This document shows positions 22,539 through 23,952 of a stretch of 23,952 nucleotides of DNA, one piece after another. Positions within the stretch are counted from its first letter, which is position 1, and each line of letters opens with the position of its first letter. Where the stretch lies: positions 1-23,952 of the forward strand of contig JBKDZR010000090.1 in assembly GCA_047971485.1 (NCBI GenBank), in the 5' to 3' direction. The DNA comes from JBKDZR01 sp047971485. GTDB taxonomy: Bacteria > Pseudomonadota > Alphaproteobacteria > Rhodobacterales > Rhodobacteraceae. Position numbers and translations under genes: made by a program. The notes under the pieces were generated by a model. It worked only from the letters and a program-made list of their open reading frames with translations. It did no database searches and was not told the DNA's origin.

Positions 22539-23393
22539 TCAGGCCCGGAGCCCCAGGATCTGGCGGGCCTGGGTGGCGGTGGCCACAGGCCGGTCATATT
22601 TCGCACACAGATCGGCCGCCCGCTTGATCAGTGCAGCGTTTGACGGGGCCCGCCTGGTCCTGTCCAGCCGCACGTTGTCTTCCAGCCCGGCACGGGTATG
22701 TCCGCCGGCCGCGATCGCCCATTCGTTGACGAGGATCTGGTTGGCGCCGATGCCGGCAGCGCACCATTGCGCGCCCGGGGCCCGCTTTTCGAACAGATCC
22801 ACGTAGAGATTGAAAACTTCGCGATCAGCGGGCATGGCATTTTTCACACCCATGACGAATTGCACGTAAAGCTGACCATACAGCAGGCCCTCGTCATGCA
22901 GGCGAATGGCCTGCAGGATATGGCTGAGGTCAAAGGCCTCGATCTCCGGGGTGACCTGGTAGGTCCGCATCTGTTCGGCCAGCCAGTCGACAAGATCGGG
23001 CGGATTTTCATAAACCCGGGTGGGAAAGTTGTTCGACCCCACCGACAGCGAGGCCATGTCCGGACGCAGCGGCAGCATGCCGCCCCGGGTCTGCCCGGCC
23101 CCGGATCGGCCGCCGGTGGACAGCTGGATGATCGTGCCTGGGCAGTGCTTTTCCAGCCCTTCCTTCAGGCGGGCGAAGCGATCGGGATCGCTGGTGGCCG
23201 AGCCATCATCGTTGCGCACATGGCAATGCAGGATGGTGGCCCCGGCCTCGACCGCCTCGACGCTGCTTTCGATTTGTTCCTCGACGGTGATCGGCACGGC
23301 CGGATTATCTGATTTCTGCGGCAGCGATCCGGTGATGGCGCAGCACAGGATGCAGGGAAGGCCTGCAACGTCGCGGGGTTCGGTGTCGGTCAT
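22539..23393 (-). CDS. Beta-keto acid cleavage enzyme (BKACE, DUF849)
   Basis: A 284-residue Zn-dependent TIM-barrel enzyme that splits a beta-keto acid with acetyl-CoA to give acetoacetate and a new acyl-CoA; family members act on 3-keto-5-aminohexanoate, dehydrocarnitine and others. Metal-binding H56-x-H58 lies in ILHCHVR with R60 at 60. PEIEAFDLSHI holds the conserved Glu, and AAGGHTRAGLEDN near the end is the usual closing motif. It begins at the ATG at 23393 with a weak ribosome binding site. No CoA-transferase or dehydrogenase partner is adjacent inside the window, so the substrate stays open. It is read in the direction of the HerA-like gene, 88 bases on. Confidence 0.92.
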   Translation of the reverse strand: MTDTEPRDVAGLPCILCCAITGSLPQKSDNPAVPITVEEQIESSVEAVEAGATILHCHVRNDDGSATSDPDRFARLKEGLEKHCPGTIIQLSTGGRSGAGQTRGGMLPLRPDMASLSVGSNNFPTRVYENPPDLVDWLAEQMRTYQVTPEIEAFDLSHILQAIRLHDEGLLYGQLYVQFVMGVKNAMPADREVFNLYVDLFEKRAPGAQWCAAGIGANQILVNEWAIAAGGHTRAGLEDNVRLDRTRRAPSNAALIKRAADLCAKYDRPVATATQARQILGLRA

Positions 23394-23511
23394 GGTTCTG
23401 GTCCCGTTTGGTGGTCGTCGTCAGCCGGCGCTAACGCGGTTCAACCCGCGCCCCGCCACTCTGCATGTGCCTGTCATAGCCGAGGATGGCCGCAACAGCC
23501 AGATCTTAGAC

Positions 23512-23628
23512 AAGAGCCGCCGATCCGGTCAGAGGGGCCGACCCAAGGGCGACATGAACGCGCAACTGCACGCCGTCACCGACGCGAAAGGACGCCCGAT
23601 CCAGGTCTTCATGTCGGCCGGGCAAGTC
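23512..23628 (+). pseudogene. IS5-type (IS427-like) transposase fragment
   Basis: Thirty-nine codons read as a piece of an IS5-group transposase, with the conserved GRPKGDMNAQLHAVTDAKGR followed by PIQVFMSAGQV. In intact relatives this is followed by a segment beginning with the dyad of acidic catalytic residues, but here similarity stops right after GQV and a palindromic repeat begins four bases later. Nothing of the N-terminal or C-terminal transposase halves is recognisable nearby. It is a dead remnant. Confidence 0.7.
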
Positions 23629-23631
23629 ATG

Positions 23632-23741
23632 GTTAGAGCGTGTCGCGTTCCTTCGAAGTCACACGACACGCTGCAAGTCTTTGACACCGCCTGTTCGACA
23701 AGGACAAAACCGGTACCCAGTTTTGTGCAACATGCTCTAAC
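23632..23741. repeat. 110-base palindromic intergenic element (RIME/REP-like)
   Basis: Outer inverted repeats GTTAGAGCGTGT (23632-23643) and ACATGCTCTAAC (23730-23741) match at 11 of 12 bases. Inside are two hairpins: AGCGTGTCG/CGACACGCT (23637-23645 and 23664-23672), and CAAAAC/GTTTTG (23705-23710 and 23720-23725) with GGTACC in the loop. The pairing of a GACATGCTCTAA-type end with AAAACCGGTACC is familiar from dispersed palindromic repeats of alphaproteobacteria. Confidence 0.65.
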
Positions 23742-23952
23742 AGGCTGCTGAAAAAGGAAACCTGGCAATGCCGGACGGGGAAACTGTTCCGGCCCGGCCT
23801 TCTGACCCGCGCGCTGAGGGATGCGCCCGACCCTGGGTGGGCGCCCCGTTACGCTGGGGCGGGTGTGCTTTATGCCTGCCACGCCCCTCCATCCGCTGTG
23901 CTTTTTGAAACGTCGCAATGCGCCCTCCCTGTGGGAGGGTCGGGCGCGGCCC
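23742..23952. mobile_element. Probable insertion-element remnant with 12-base inverted repeats
   Basis: The stretch begins with AGGCTGCTGAAAAAG, a sequence like the ends of several IS families. It then holds GCGCCCGACCCT (23823-23834) and its exact inverse AGGGTCGGGCGC (23936-23947), which enclose about 100 bases, plus a 7-base-pair hairpin CCCTCCC-TGT-GGGAGGG (23923-23939). No reading frame looks real. The bases from 23394 to 23511, before the transposase fragment, show nothing recognisable. Confidence 0.4.

Overview
The window looks like a chromosomal segment from an alphaproteobacterium of the Rhodobacteraceae (roseobacter/Paracoccus type). The evidence is high GC with strongly GC-biased third positions, a methylated-amine locus in the order known from Ruegeria, TRAP transport genes, and a palindromic intergenic repeat with motifs typical of alphaproteobacteria. 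No rRNA, tRNA or CRISPR array was seen.

Left part (1-10160), methylated-amine oxidation. A secreted protein is cut by the left edge. Then, all on the minus strand, comes an operon read as amt-like, dmmD, dmmA, dmmB, dmmC (6058 down to 631), closed by a strong hairpin terminator. DmmABC is the dimethylamine monooxygenase (heme subunit, PDR-type reductase, small zinc-ribbon subunit) and DmmD is a GcvT-like folate-fold protein. Divergent from it lies a GntR/FCD regulator. Next is a type I periplasmic-binding-fold protein that cannot have a signal peptide, and divergent from that is tmm, trimethylamine monooxygenase. TMA would be oxidised to TMAO by Tmm and DMA to methylamine by Dmm. The enzyme that links them, TMAO demethylase Tdm, is not in the window. 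The Amt-like channel has lost both pore histidines, so it may carry something other than ammonium. A TTGGT-N4-ACCAA operator-like site sits in the tmm leader.

Middle part (10160-19310), an apparently uncharacterised catabolic island. A minus-strand operon runs SDR, dctP, dctP, dctQ, dctM, SDR, Baeyer-Villiger monooxygenase. Beyond it lie a LysR regulator and, divergent from that, an HSL-type esterase. The set fits uptake of a neutral alcohol or ketone, alcohol to ketone (SDRs), ketone to ester or lactone (BVMO), then hydrolysis (esterase). The two tandem solute-binding proteins are close paralogues. Both carry Tyr where the carboxylate-clamping Arg of TRAP binding proteins normally sits, which supports a non-carboxylate substrate.

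Right part (19310-23952). A DUF1612/HTH-like protein of the RHE_PE00001 type is followed, on the minus strand, by a HerA-like DUF853 ATPase and a beta-keto acid cleavage enzyme (DUF849/BKACE). The last 550 bases are a graveyard of mobile DNA: an IS5-type transposase fragment cut off by a 110-base palindromic element, then a second pair of 12-base inverted repeats.
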